Source of the DNA: Hyperoplus lanceolatus
Lineage: Eukaryota; Chordata; Actinopteri; Uranoscopiformes; Ammodytidae
Length of the DNA stretch: 64,000 bases
Assembly (NCBI GenBank): GCA_026929865.2
Contig: CM049407.1
Span: 17,721,501-17,785,500, forward strand
Direction of reading: 5' to 3'
Part shown: one piece after another, positions 1 through 13,200 of the stretch
Layout of the letters: the number at the start of each line of letters is the position of its first letter
Numbering within the stretch: position 1 is the first letter of the stretch
Translations under genes and position numbers: made by a program
Notes under the pieces: model-generated
Told to the model about the DNA's origin: nothing
Databases searched by the model: none
Seen by the model: only the letters and a program-made list of their open reading frames with translations

Positions 1-276
1 AGAAGTTTGTTATTCAATTTATAGCCATGTTTTTTGAAAATATGCCAGGATGGCTTTTATTTCAACATTTTTAGGCAACAGCAATACACAACCAATGAAA
101 CTAGTCATTAGTAGTACAAGTTAGCAAGTATAATCTTTTATAATGTTCTTGTGGGTACGCCTCAGGATCACCAGAGCTGTCATATTGCACATCTATTTAG
201 AAAGACTACATTTAAAAAATGTACACTCAGCTGTTTTTTTCTCAGCTCCACATTGTATACTGTCTTTTCTCTACAG
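1..276 (+). other. cfap54 intron (left edge of window)
   Basis: AT-rich intronic sequence ending in a pyrimidine tract and CTACAG acceptor at 271-276. No gene, RNA or transposon end is visible here. Confidence 0.7.
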
Positions 277-3236
277 AGATTTCACGCCCACTGACTTGCA
301 CTGATGATCCAACCATATTGTATGATCTGATCTTCAACAACACATTAAAGGATGCCTATCAAGAGGGTAAGTGGCACTTGAAATGTCACACTTAAAAATG
401 TAAAACCTAGAATAAATAATAATACTTTTGTATTTACACCTGTGTTTTTGTGTGTGTTCTTGATAGTGATGAAGCAGAGACGCAAGCCATATTTTATTGA
501 GTTTGCGGCACTACTTCTCCAGAGAACCATGGAAGAAGGCCACCCAGACCTTGTGTTAAAGTGGGGACAAAGCATAATGGAATTTCTTTCAAGGTGCTCT
601 TCTACTATGTATCCCCTTGATTAATTGAAATTGTAAAAGTAAAGATTCAGCTTTAATTTAGGTCCTCAGCAACACACCTGCCAAGTGTGTCGTAGATCAC
701 ATGAACAGTTAGCGGAAAATCTGGCGACAGACTGACCCAGACAAACAGAAAAACACACATACACACAGAGACTTATTTTTTTTATAATTCTATTGTAGCA
801 GGTTTGCCTAAAGCGATAAAGGCCTGACTCAATGTGAATGTTGCTCTCTTTGTCAGGCGTGATGAAGTGATAGGACTGCCCACAAAATGTTTGGAGGGAA
901 ATGGTCAAAGTAAAAAGAGAATAGGCATTCAGGCTTCGAAAGGAAATGAACCACCCCAGGTGAAAAAACAAATATGCACACAAAATTACATTACATTACA
1001 TACACACAAATACCTAACATGTATACGTATGTACACAAGTACATTGATTATCCTGCTATAACTGAATGATTTAATCGTCAAATATTTGAGCTGTTTGTTT
1101 CTCTGTCTTATGAATGATGAAATAGAAGTCAAATAAAAGTATGTTATGCTTTTTGAAGCAGATCAGGCAGATCAACACACCTCATGATGATGCAAGAAAG
1201 AAACTAAAGCAGAAAATGCCCCAGAGCATGCCTCAGAGAGTGCGAACTAACAGGTACTGTGTGCTGGGGATGTCTGTATTTTTGTGTGTGTAATTATATG
1301 CATGGGTTCACAGTACCACATGTTTACTGTACTTTTATCTGTGTTTGTGTAGGGAGACGCAGGCTATGGAGAACCTGCTGAGCCACAAGAAGCAGCTTCA
1401 GCTGAGGAACGTTTGCTGTGAGGAGAGAGTGTGGAAGTCTCACCTCAACTACAGCATCGCTAAAGCCCATTTAGCGCTGATTTACCAGGGCCTGGATCAG
1501 CTGAATGGGGGAGCCTTGCAGTACAGGTTTACTCAAAAGATACCAGCTGCCTTACACCTTTTCTGTGTTTTTCCTGGGAACTATTGATCGGCTTCATTAG
1601 TTACATTAACTGGCCTAAGGGTTTACTTACTACAATTACATGTCAACACAGAGACAAATGTTGATTACCCATAAGCAGGATTGCATCGCTTTAGTTTTGG
1701 AATATATTAAATGGACTTTTAGTTTTTGAAGTCTTTAGTATTTTTATGCTCATTGGTTTTGAATTAGAAATTATTCTACATACACATTTTCGTGTGTATC
1801 TGCTTTATTTTAGGTACAGCCAGGTAAATCCCTTGTGTTTCTCTCTGGCCTACTCTGGTGTCCTGGTGCGAAAGACCTCACAGCGAGTGCCATCTTCTAA
1901 ACGTGAGCTTGTCACAGACAGACACACCTCTCACTCCGTTGTAAGGGATTATGTGCCTCCACAAAAAGACAGAAGAAAAAAGGAGGGTGAGGAAAAAAGC
2001 ACAAGCTCTGAAAATTTTGAAATATCCCCTGGCCTTTGTTTTATCCCTGTCTCAACCTTTTCTTCCAGCAGTCAGAGTTGTTGACTCTGCCACCGATGAC
2101 AGTTGTGAGGAGGGAGAGGACTCGTTTCAGACTGTGGAACAACAGATAGAGACACACAGACACACTGCTGCCTTGCTACTGGACTCACTTAACAAAGCTG
2201 CTCTACATCTCCAAAAGGCCATGGTATTGTACACATACAAAGTGTACAGTTTAAATCCAGGCTTCACTAACTTTGTGTATTATTATATGAAAACCATACA
2301 TTTTTCTATACCTTTTCACAGTGTTTGTATTCTGTTGTCCATTCACATACTGCACATTATGTAGTGTATGTACTTTTGATTTTACTTTAATAATTTTTGT
2401 GATCGTTATTGTATTTTATGTATCTATTTTTTATATTGTCCAGGTGTTAGCCCATCGTGGCAGCCACTGGACCACTCTGCAGTGTGTGTGTCAGACAGTG
2501 TGGGACCACTGCTCCAGAATCACTTTCCTAGTACAGAGAGCTGCTCAGCTTGATCTTCCCACCTCCATCACAGCAGAGCAGCTGAACACAACCTTCACGC
2601 CGCTTCTAGTGCTGGCTACTGACTTAATCATGGACATGCTGAACAGAGAAGGGGTGAGTGCCACACATAGTTTGCTTGTTTAAAACATTCACACATAAAT
2701 ATATATTTTTTTAAATCATAAAATACAAATATGTTTGCTATGGTCGCTAAAGTTTTCTTCACAGAGATTACACGATGTAACAGTCCTGTTTGTGACTTTC
2801 ATCATTATCTTCATCTGTGTCCCTACTAGCTGTGGAATTTATATGACAGCGATTTGACTGAGGAGGAACCCGAGTCCAGTCTCCACTTCTCAGTTCCGCT
2901 GGATGACAGCACCCAGGTGGACCTGCGCTGGGTCTGCACTTTGGTGTTGCACACTCTTGAGCGTCTCCATGACAGCGGCAAATGGGAAAGCTTGGCCCAC
3001 TTTGCCTTAGTTTTCAACTCATACACAAGGTGAATATGACACATTTCTTTCAAAAAAGAAGTAGCATTCAAGAGAGACTGGGGACTGGGGAGGTAATATT
3101 AGGATTGTTTTGAGTGGAGCTTGTACATTTAAGGGCTTGTAAGACCATAAAAACACAGCATACACTATCGTAAAATATAAATATAAATCATATTTTTCAT
3201 GACTTGATTGACATGTAATTTCATGACTTGATTGTG

Positions 3237-3294
<58 letters not shown>

Positions 3295-6200
3295 GTGCGC
3301 ATCTGTCTTTCCATACCTAGGGATCGCTATGCCTTGATCGTAACTCCTCTACTAGTCCATGCTCAGAGAAGGCTGCTTGAAAGGATTAGTTCCGTTGGCG
3401 GACCTGCTGTCCCACAACCACACCATGTGAAGACACAGAAAACTGGCAAAGAGGTAGCACATATCCACACATTCTATATACGTATATATGATACTATAAC
3501 AATGTATAACATGTAAAAGCAGGCCTAACAAACTGTGTTATAAAACACTCTGGGTATGACAACTGTTTATAATATCTTGAGAAATGTATTCACATTATGT
3601 TTTTCACCCCACCAAAACTGTAATAATTGCTTAATTTTATGCATTTCTTTGGCGTATGCAGTGTGTGTATTGTATGTGTACAATATATATGTGGTGCTTA
3701 TATTTCAGGTAAATTACCGAAGTTATGCAGGCTCCCAGCTGCTCAGCGGATGGACCCCTCACACTGCACAGCAACCGTCCGTTTTCCAAAAAACAGCAGC
3801 CAAAAAATCCACTCATCGAGACGCAGTTGAACTTAAAGGTTCAAACAGCCAGCCTCTTGTCATGTCAAATTATTTCAATACATTTTTGTATGCGGTAGTC
3901 ATTTAAATGATCCAAATACAAAAAATAAATGGTGTAACGGAGAGATACTGTAATGAATTTCAAGATTACAAAATGTTACTCAGCGAAGAAAGTACAAAGA
4001 TCAAACTTGTTCGGTCAGTTTGTGTCTGATGTTTTCATGCATAAATGTTGTGTGCCTAAGGTGCAGAGAAGAAGCACTCCCTCTCCCTTGTGTGCGTTCC
4101 TCTGGATGTAGAAGACACGCTGCGCTGTTACTGTCAAGCTCTTGAGAGAAGACCACATTCTCTTCAGTTCTTCCAGCATAGTCGCTCATTGCTGACACTG
4201 CTTCTGGCATACACACAGCCCTGTGAGTTCTGTGCTGATTGAGTAGACACACACACACACACACAAACACACTCAACTGTTTGTCTCTCTCATTATTGGC
4301 CATGCTCTATCTCTCTCCAGGCTTTACAGCACAGCTGCAGCACAGTCAGAGCAGAGGTCTCAGCCTTTCTGCAAGCCTGGTCAATTTCTGTCCTGTAGTT
4401 ATACACACTCCAAACAGCCAACCCTGCGACCTGACGGAGGAGGATTACAGTACTCCAAATGCTCTCTACAGCCTCCCTATCAGCCCTGACCACATGCCGA
4501 CAGTTACTGCTGCATACTCCACATCCATTAGTAAGATCACACAAATACATACCCAGAAATGATTCAATAGCACAGTTTTTATAAACAAGGCAAGAACTGA
4601 GAAGTTGTAAATACGTCGGACACTGAGTGACATGGGTTATACAGAGTACCAGTCAACTGAATGACAAGATAATAGAATGGACTATCTGGATGAAGTGTGT
4701 GTTAGGCTGTCAGGATCCCAAATCTCTTACTTTCCTTCCCATCTCCTTTCACCTTTTCCTCAGAGTATCTCCAGGCCAACGGTCATTACTCCCTCAGAGT
4801 TCTGGCACTGCATGAAATGGGAAACCTACAGTTATACAATGGAAACACACGGTAAGCATCTGTTGGCTGAGTGTGTGTTTGTGTTGAAGAAAGCAACCTT
4901 TTATTGTATGCATTTACCTGCAATTAAGTCTGTTGAGGTTTTCCTGATTTTCCTTACAATCTTATAATAATTTCATCCTTGCTTGTGTTTTATCTCCAGG
5001 GCAGCACACTCTTACTGGAGTAAAGCTGTAGATTGTGCCTTGCAGATCTCAGGCACTGTAGAGAAATGGGACGGTGTGTCCCTTGTGGGTGGCTCCCTGC
5101 AACAAACCCTAAAACAGGCTGGCATTTGGGGATGTCTACAGGCGGCTGGGCTCACTGCTAAGATTGCGCAGTAGGTTTCAGTGAGGTTTATCATAGATTT
5201 GATGTGTTTTTTTCCATGTGCGTTGCAAGGATTTGCCTTTAGAACCTCCTGAGAGATGTGTTTTGATCCACAGGTATATCTTAACTTCTGATATCAGCCA
5301 GCGGACCAAGTGCTGTCTCCTGTCAGCTCACCTCTTTAAGGTAGTAATTCCAGTCCAGTCAATGTTAATAATTAAAAAGTTTTTAATTTGTGTTGCTGAA
5401 TGCGTGGATATAATGACGATATGGGTTCCTGTTCTCATGACTGTACACTGTGTGTTCTATTGTGTGTGTGTTTGCTTGCAATCACTGTGACATGATGCTT
5501 GTTTGCATCACCCACTTCCCTAGTGTGTGCTATGTTGCTCCCTGGCTCAGCCTGAGGCCGACCTCCAGTATGCGTATCACAGCATCAGCGATGAGCTTCT
5601 CCCTGGAGTTGACCTTTTCTCGGAACCCCACAGGGTTCACCTCGGCACCACTGTAACAGGGCTTAACTTTATTAGTCAATGGCTTTTCAGCACCGGCTAC
5701 TATATCACGGTACACACATGAACACTGTCTAATGTCCTCATTTTGAACTGCAATACTCACCATAAATAATTACTAATAAATCCTGTTTGTAATTTCAGTT
5801 ACTGCCCATACTTGCCCTTTACATACATTTAGTTGGGATTGTGTGCAGAGATTTGCATCGCACTGTTGAGGGCAAAATACTTAAGGTGAGCATTTTTGTG
5901 TTTTTTTTACATGAAAATGTGTTTTTCCTTTCACTGTCCTTTCAGAGTATTTAGTCTGTGTTTTCTACAGATACGTTCCCTTACCGAACTGTGTCTGTTC
6001 ACTGAAGCTGTGAAGGAAACAGTTCAGCTCACGCAAGGAACAGGGATTCTTCTGCCTTATGGACACTACATGGCAAACGACAATTTCCAAGTATGAAAAC
6101 ACAATTGTTCCCATTTAGCCTTTTTATCTCTTTGTTTGTGTAAACTGGTATTGTTAAAATATTGCATCTAAGTTTTGTTGACATGGACTTTCAGTTAAGT

Positions 6201-9200
6201 TTTAACTTGTAATCTTGTATTTATTATACTGTAAATATTTAATGGAATTTGTGACTAATAAATCTAACTTAAACACTAGTAGGAGACAGTCGGCTTTGCA
6301 AAATGGCTTCTCCTTTATTCGATGTTATAAAGTGTGCTTATTGTGCAGCCTGTGAAGACATTCTACAGCAACAGGTCTCTCCTGGACAATGCTGAGGTAC
6401 TATATATTAACGATTTTTGTCTCAGAAAATAATATTTGGGGGTGGGGGCTTTTTATCAGAATAATTTTATCTTACATTGCTTGTGTTTAGGCTTTGGAAG
6501 AACTTGTGAACTGTGACATTACTCCAGAGGTCCGCACGCTGTATGGATCCACATTGTGCCTCCGATTCAACCTTGCTCGCATTAAACTAGTCCTGGCGCT
6601 CAGTAACACCGTACATGGCCCTCCTATTCCAGGTTTGTCAGCAATTCACTTCCTTTTGTTTTTGTGTTAATTCTTTGGATCGGGTTACATTCCTCATTAG
6701 AGTGTATTCAAACAAAGACTCACTGTGCATCAAATAGATTTATAAGTGGAAATGTTTTTCAGATTCTGTTGAAGGAGAAGCTTGTGCCAGCCAGAGTTGT
6801 TTGCTGAACTCAAAACTTTACACTGAGGGCTCCTGTCTAGAGACAGAAGAGACAAAAGTGCTTAATCTTGATACAGAGAACGAGAAGCTCACTCCTGGAA
6901 GAATGAAGGTAATCAACAATTCTTCAGGTGCTTCCTACTTACTGTAATTTCTTCCTGGCACCTTACCGTGAATATGGAGTAACTTTTTTTCTTCTTTGTG
7001 TCAACTTGTCCATATGTGTCATCTCCTTTGTTGTAGTTTCTGTTGTTAGAAGGAACATCCTCCTTGTTGCACTGCATTTCACTGTGGCTCAAATCTCAGT
7101 CATGTAGCGAAATGGAGAACCTGGAACTGGCAATAGAGTTCAATCTTCTAAAGGCTAACCTATACCTGCAGCAAGGACATGCTGCCCTCAGGTACTTGAG
7201 AATTATGCAGGTGCACTGTGTTTTTTTCACATGTTTATCTTTGTATATCCTTAATAACCTTCCAATTTACCATTCTCCTTCAGTTCTGAGATGGCAATGA
7301 CATCGTTGGTGTTGCTGCAAACGTCTCCTGTAATCGTGAGAGGATCCATACATGGCTCTTTGAAACTGGCATCTGAACTCCCACATGCCAGGACTGGAAG
7401 TGAACGGGTAGCATGTTCATATAAACTAGTGCATTACCCGTCCAAAAAACTTCCAAAGCAATCAATGATGCACACCTTCTTGCCGTGCGCAAGCAATATC
7501 CGGATGCTCAGGCCGATCTGACTAAATCTCAGAGAGATATGCGAGTCACAGACACACACACAGACAGACAGACGTTTCTTGCTTTATAGATAGATAGATA
7601 GCTACAGTGTTAATTTTGGCAGCAAATTCTGATTTAGTCTTAGTCTTTTGAATATCACACCATTTAGTGTTAGTCCTTTTCTAGTCATCTAACATATTTT
7701 AGTCTTAGTCTAGTCTAGTCTACTAAATATAAGCAGATTTTAGTTTGACTAAATCTACAAGTGTTTTTCTTCATTGAATGGTATTAAGGTTTGAATATGC
7801 AATACAGACACAGATTTAATGGTTGTAATACAAAACATGTATTCTATTTCATTAGTAATAATCTCACATAAAATCAGTGTACCTGACTGGATAGGGTGGC
7901 TTTAAGAGCCTGTGTCCGGGGGTCCATTATCTCATGATCTGTCTATGAACCAACTGGATTCCACAATCTTTTTTCTTTTTGCGGGGGGCATGCACAAGCA
8001 TTATTTATAAAAAAAATAAAGAAAATAAAGAAAATATTTTAAAAAAGTGGGGAGCCCCACACTAGGTCTTGAAACGGGCCCCGAGATCGTTAAGGCCGCC
8101 CCTAGGCAGCAGCAGCAGCAGCAGCACGCAGTTGAGGTGCTGATCAATTTGAGCAACTGCGCCTTCCTTTAAGCAACACTGCTGCCGCTGTGTGTGTTCG
8201 GACTTCTTTTGCATCATAGCCTTTTAGATAATACAATTAGAGGGTTTAATTGAACGCTGTCCATGCATCGGAGTTGATTGTAACTTAAAAACAGAAACTA
8301 ACGGACGGAGGCGGCAGTTTCACATGGCTCTGTGTATTCAAACTCGAGACAGAGCCTACTACAAACAGATCGCGGAACTTAGCCGTTCCCCTAGACATCG
8401 TTAACGGGCAGGATATCCCTGACTATCATTTTTGTCCATCATACCGCAGAGTTTTTCAGCACAGCGGCTCACTCCACCCGCTCACACCTACGCGGTCTCC
8501 CGTCGATTTTCACCGACACAGGGTTGCATTCGCTGCTTTGCACTGATTGGATTTCTTCCCAACTTGTCCCACAAAAAGAGTAGTTCTGATTGGATCTCTT
8601 CTCCATTCGTCCCGCCCTAACAGTTTCGTCTAGTTCCTATTCGTAGACTATAGTGTCAGTTAAATTAGTCTCAGTCTTCGTCATCACATCTGCCTTTTTA
8701 TTTAGTTTTTATTTAGTTTACGTCCGTGAAAAAGGTTTGTAGACGAATATTTTTCGTCATAGTCTTAGTCTACGAAATTAACACTGGATAGCTATATGAT
8801 TTTTTGAAAAAAACTCAAGCATTTTATACCCTTACCAGTTTACACACAACATCACAACCACCAGCTGAGTTGAGTGAGAAAACAATGCATTGATTTTGAA
8901 AGATGTGATCACTTAATGCATTGTGTTTCAAAGCAGTTATCCACGGTTAAATCCACTTTGACTGCTGTTGTACTAAAATTAACCCACCCTGTGAACTTCA
9001 CATAACCACATTTGGGCAGTCCAATGGTGAATGATTGTACATTTTTGTAAGTACGCATTTCTCTATATAGGCTATGTTCTGTCTGCAGGTTACTACAGAT
9101 TGCAGTGTGTCAAACACCTTGCGTGGAGAGTGCCCCAGAGAAGTTGAGGCCAGTGAAAGAATTGGAATTCCTCTGTGGCTACGTTGCCGTCTGGCTTTGG

Positions 9201-10243
9201 TCCACAGTTTGGCTGCAAACGTCCCTGGAATAGCTTTCAAAGGATTACAAATGTCAAAACTAATTGGTATTTTTCCCTCCGACAGAAAGTATTTCTAATA
9301 AGGCTTTCACACTGACACGGTTCTGGTGCTGGCTCTGGCTCTGGTTCCAATCTGGTATCTAAGAACCTTGGTGCTTTTTTGTGAACCAGCCTGCTTTCGT
9401 TAGCCTGGCTCCGCCCGCCTACCTACTTCTGCTCAATTTTCATTTCACTTCAGTGGTCAGTCTGGGGATGGGGTGTATTAGTGGGGTCCTGCTCAGCCAG
9501 ACTTTTGGCAGTCCAATCAGCGAACAGAGCGAGTGGCTGAGAACGATGACGTCGAAGTTGCGCTCCAGTTTCAGTTGAATCTTGTATTTCTTTATACTCG
9601 GAACTCGGAAATTTCCGACTTGGTAGTTCCAAGTTCTGAACTGTCTGTGTTCCAGTGCATCTGCTCTGGAAAATATGAACGCCTTCAACCTTTCTCATCC
9701 AAATAACTAAACGTTAGGCTCTAGCAAGTTACCGTTGCTAGGTACCGGTAGATCCATAGACTTATGTAGTGAAGTCGGAAATTTCCGAGTTCCCTGTACA
9801 ACTGGAACGCAACGTCAGAAGCCGGCTCATGACATAAATCACGACCAAACGTGATGCGATTGGTTGGCTAATCCAGAGTGGCACTGGGCAGATCCAATAG
9901 TTTTAAACTTCAACTGACACCCGCCTCCAAGTGAGTGAACGTTTGCCAATTACAGCAGTTCCAGACCTTCTGTACAAATGAAATGAAGTACGATGGTCTG
10001 GTAGCACCAGGCTATGCTTTCGTACCAGTTTGAGTGGAACCAAAGTTTAACCCCCAATGTCATGGTCTTGTGCTTTTTAATGATGCCTCCTAACTTTTCC
10101 TTGAAGTCTGTTCGTGCCCAAATCTCTACCAGGCATTTAGGTTCCTCGGTAGAACACTTCAAGTTTTCCTTTTCTGCTGCCTGGACATTGTCACTGCCTT
10201 CATCTTCTTTCTTCTTCTTCTTCTTCTTCTTCTTCTTCTTCTT

Positions 10244-10274
<31 letters not shown>

Positions 10275-13200
10275 TCTTCACAGCTTAGACACGCCCCTTG
10301 ATAACGTCATGGTTCTCAAGAAAAAACAACTATGTATTGGTTCCAACTGAGAACCAACTTTTCAGGTTCAGAACCAATTCATATTAGGTTGTGAACAAGC
10401 CGGCTGCCACAGAGCCATGCTAGAGTGAAAGCCCTATGTGTGTACATGTTTATGTTGTGCAATATTTAGTATTAGAAAATGTAAGTGCATTTTTTTTTAG
10501 CATTTTGTAATGGCTAATGTCTTCGTATAGGTTGGGGATTATGGATATTAGGTATTGAATCTTTGTATTATGTTTCTCTGTGTGCCTAGGTAAGAACATT
10601 AACGAGGAGGCAGTCCGGGTGTTAAAGGAGGGTCTTAATGAATGTAGACTATGTGGAGAACTCGATATTCAAGCTCTTTTGATGGTCGAAGGTGCCGAAT
10701 TGGAAGCAGAGAGAGGAAAGACTGATCACAGCATAACAATGCTTCAGGTACCATTAACAGATACCATTTTATGTCAATTTAATACTTTGAAAAATGCCAG
10801 GAGATTTTAAAATAAAAAAGGCGACATTTATGATAACAAGTGGTTTATGCTTTTTTGGGTGACTTTATGCATGCCCATATTGTCCATGGGCTTACCCAGA
10901 TATGATATCTTTCTTTGAGGTGAATATAAGCCACTTGTCAAATGTACAGTATATCCCTAAGTATTTTTTTCAAGACTAATGGCGCTTTTCCACTGCATGG
11001 TATCAGCTCAACTCGACTTGACTCAACTCGCATTTTTGGCGTTTCCACCGCGAAAACATGGTATCTGGAACCTGCAGCGGCTGCTTTTTTTGGTATCGCC
11101 TTGCTCTAGGTTCCAAGCGAGCTGAGCCGATGCTAAAAGGTGACGCCGGCCGACGGCCGGCCACTGATTGGCCAGATGGTAGTCTCCGGCCGATCAGTGG
11201 CCGGCCGTCTCCCCAACTCTCTTTTGAGTGTGTTTTGTCTCGCCGCGTGCAGCCTTCTCTGGCTCTCTTTTATTTGATTTGCGTCACAGATCCGATTTTT
11301 TCTCCATATATTCGCTAAGCTCACCCAGTTGTGTTGGTTGTTGGGGAAGTTACTTTAAACATACGAGAGGAGTCATGTAGGGCAGCTAGCAGCTAGGCTA
11401 AATAGCCTATAGTAGCCAGTTGGGACAGACATGATAGCGAGCGATTGCATTACAAGCCTCGGACTGAACTGATTACCTCAAAAAAATATTCAGGCTGAGA
11501 CACGGCTTGCATTTGAAAACACGTATTCTGAAACAAGCACTTAACAGTCAAATTTATGATGCCTGTGTTTACGTGCATAGGGATGTATGTGACACATCCC
11601 TACAGCTGTGTGGCAGAGTCACACATCGGGACAACAATCCTCCCTTTTAATGGCCCGTCACAATATTCTTCTACTTCTTTTAGCAAGGGGGATATTTCTT
11701 TAACATTTTTCATCCGTGTTTTGGGCAGTTGGTTCAGTTAATAGTGCAACAACTGCTCGTAATTCCTGCTTTGCTACTTTGCTCCGGAGTTGGCTTTCAG
11801 CCCCTTTGTATGACGACCCCGCCCATGTTCAGGAGGTACTATTTGCAGTGGAAAACGACCCGTGCTGCTACCAAACCAAGTTGAACTGAGTCGAGTTGAG
11901 TCGAGTCGAGCTACATGTGCGGTGGGAAAGCACCATTGCCCTTTTTTTTTGTTTTTGGCATTCAGAAGAATTTTACCATGAACAAATTTTGCTTCTCAAC
12001 CATAATGATTAGCATTTTAGACCTGACATAGATATTTCAACATAACTGTGACTCCATTCCATGTTGGGAGGAAACGTACTTTTCCCCTCTCAAGTCGTAG
12101 TGTTTTCTGATAAACAGGGTTGTGCGGCAGGACACGGGGAACAAACTACTTACAAGCTAAAGTGCGCTACGAGCTAGCCAGGAGTCAAACCTAGAATCTT
12201 CTGATTCGTAGTCAGACGCGTTATCCATTGCGCCACTAGCCCGGCAATCCTGTTGCTGTGTTATTCTCACAGCCATGCAGCCAGACAGCCGTGGTCTTTT
12301 ATTTTGAAGGAAACTGTGTAGACAGCTGGTCAAACCACTGTTTGAGAGGGAAAACATGGGACATCACCTCGGAAATTGAGTCCAGCTATATTTTTCAACC
12401 AAATAAGTTTTGTCAGAAACACTGCAGGAGTTCAGCTTACAACTGCTGCCGTGACCCGGATTCGAACCGGGGTTGCTGCGGCCACAACGCAGAGTACTAA
12501 CCACTATACGATCACGGCTGCTTGCTCTACTGAGTGGCTCGTTTTTTACAGTTGACGTGTGACCAAAGACTGTCACATTTCTGGGACGGTTCTTCTGGCA
12601 CTGTTTTATATGTGGTCCATGGACAAATTTTGCTTCTCAACCATAATGATTAGCAGTCGAGACCCGACATAGATACTTCAACATAACTGTAACTCAGTGA
12701 ATTTGGAGATGTCAGATGCTTTTGATTCCATGTTGGGAGGAAACGTACTTTTCCCCTCTCAAGTCGTAGTGTTTTCTGATAAACAGCGTTGTGCGGCAAG
12801 ACACGGGGAACAAACTACTTACAAGCTAAAGTGCGCAACGAGCTAGCCAGGGGCCTATCCGAAAAGTCCAATCTCCTTACCTATAAGCCTCCTTTCCTAT
12901 GCCTTAACCCCTAAACGTCATCGGGGTTAAGGAGAGATGAAAGGTGCTTCCTATCGAACATAGGAAAGGACAGCGTTGTTTCAAATGAATTCGACTCCAC
13001 CTTTCCTAACCGACGTCATTGCGCGACGGCGAGTATTGCTGACGTGAGTCGCGTGAAACTACACTATTCTCCGAAAATTGACTTCAACAAGCGCTCGTTT
13101 GATCCATGCGTTCTTTTCATATTGATTGTAATCAGGTTGTCGCCAACAGAGTGAGAATCACTCCCATATATCCCAATTCACATGTGGAATAAAAAGAGGC

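Larger units (their letters stand above)
9301..10434. mobile_element. putative DNA transposon with AGGCTTTCAC termini, carrying a nested element
   Basis: The left end AGGCTTTCACACT and the right end AGTGAAAGCCCT are imperfect inverted repeats. Direct repeats of GGTTC/GAACC type occur next to both ends. A second element (9401-10014) and a (CTT)n tract lie inside. I could not see a convincing target duplication, so the outer borders are approximate. Confidence 0.5.
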
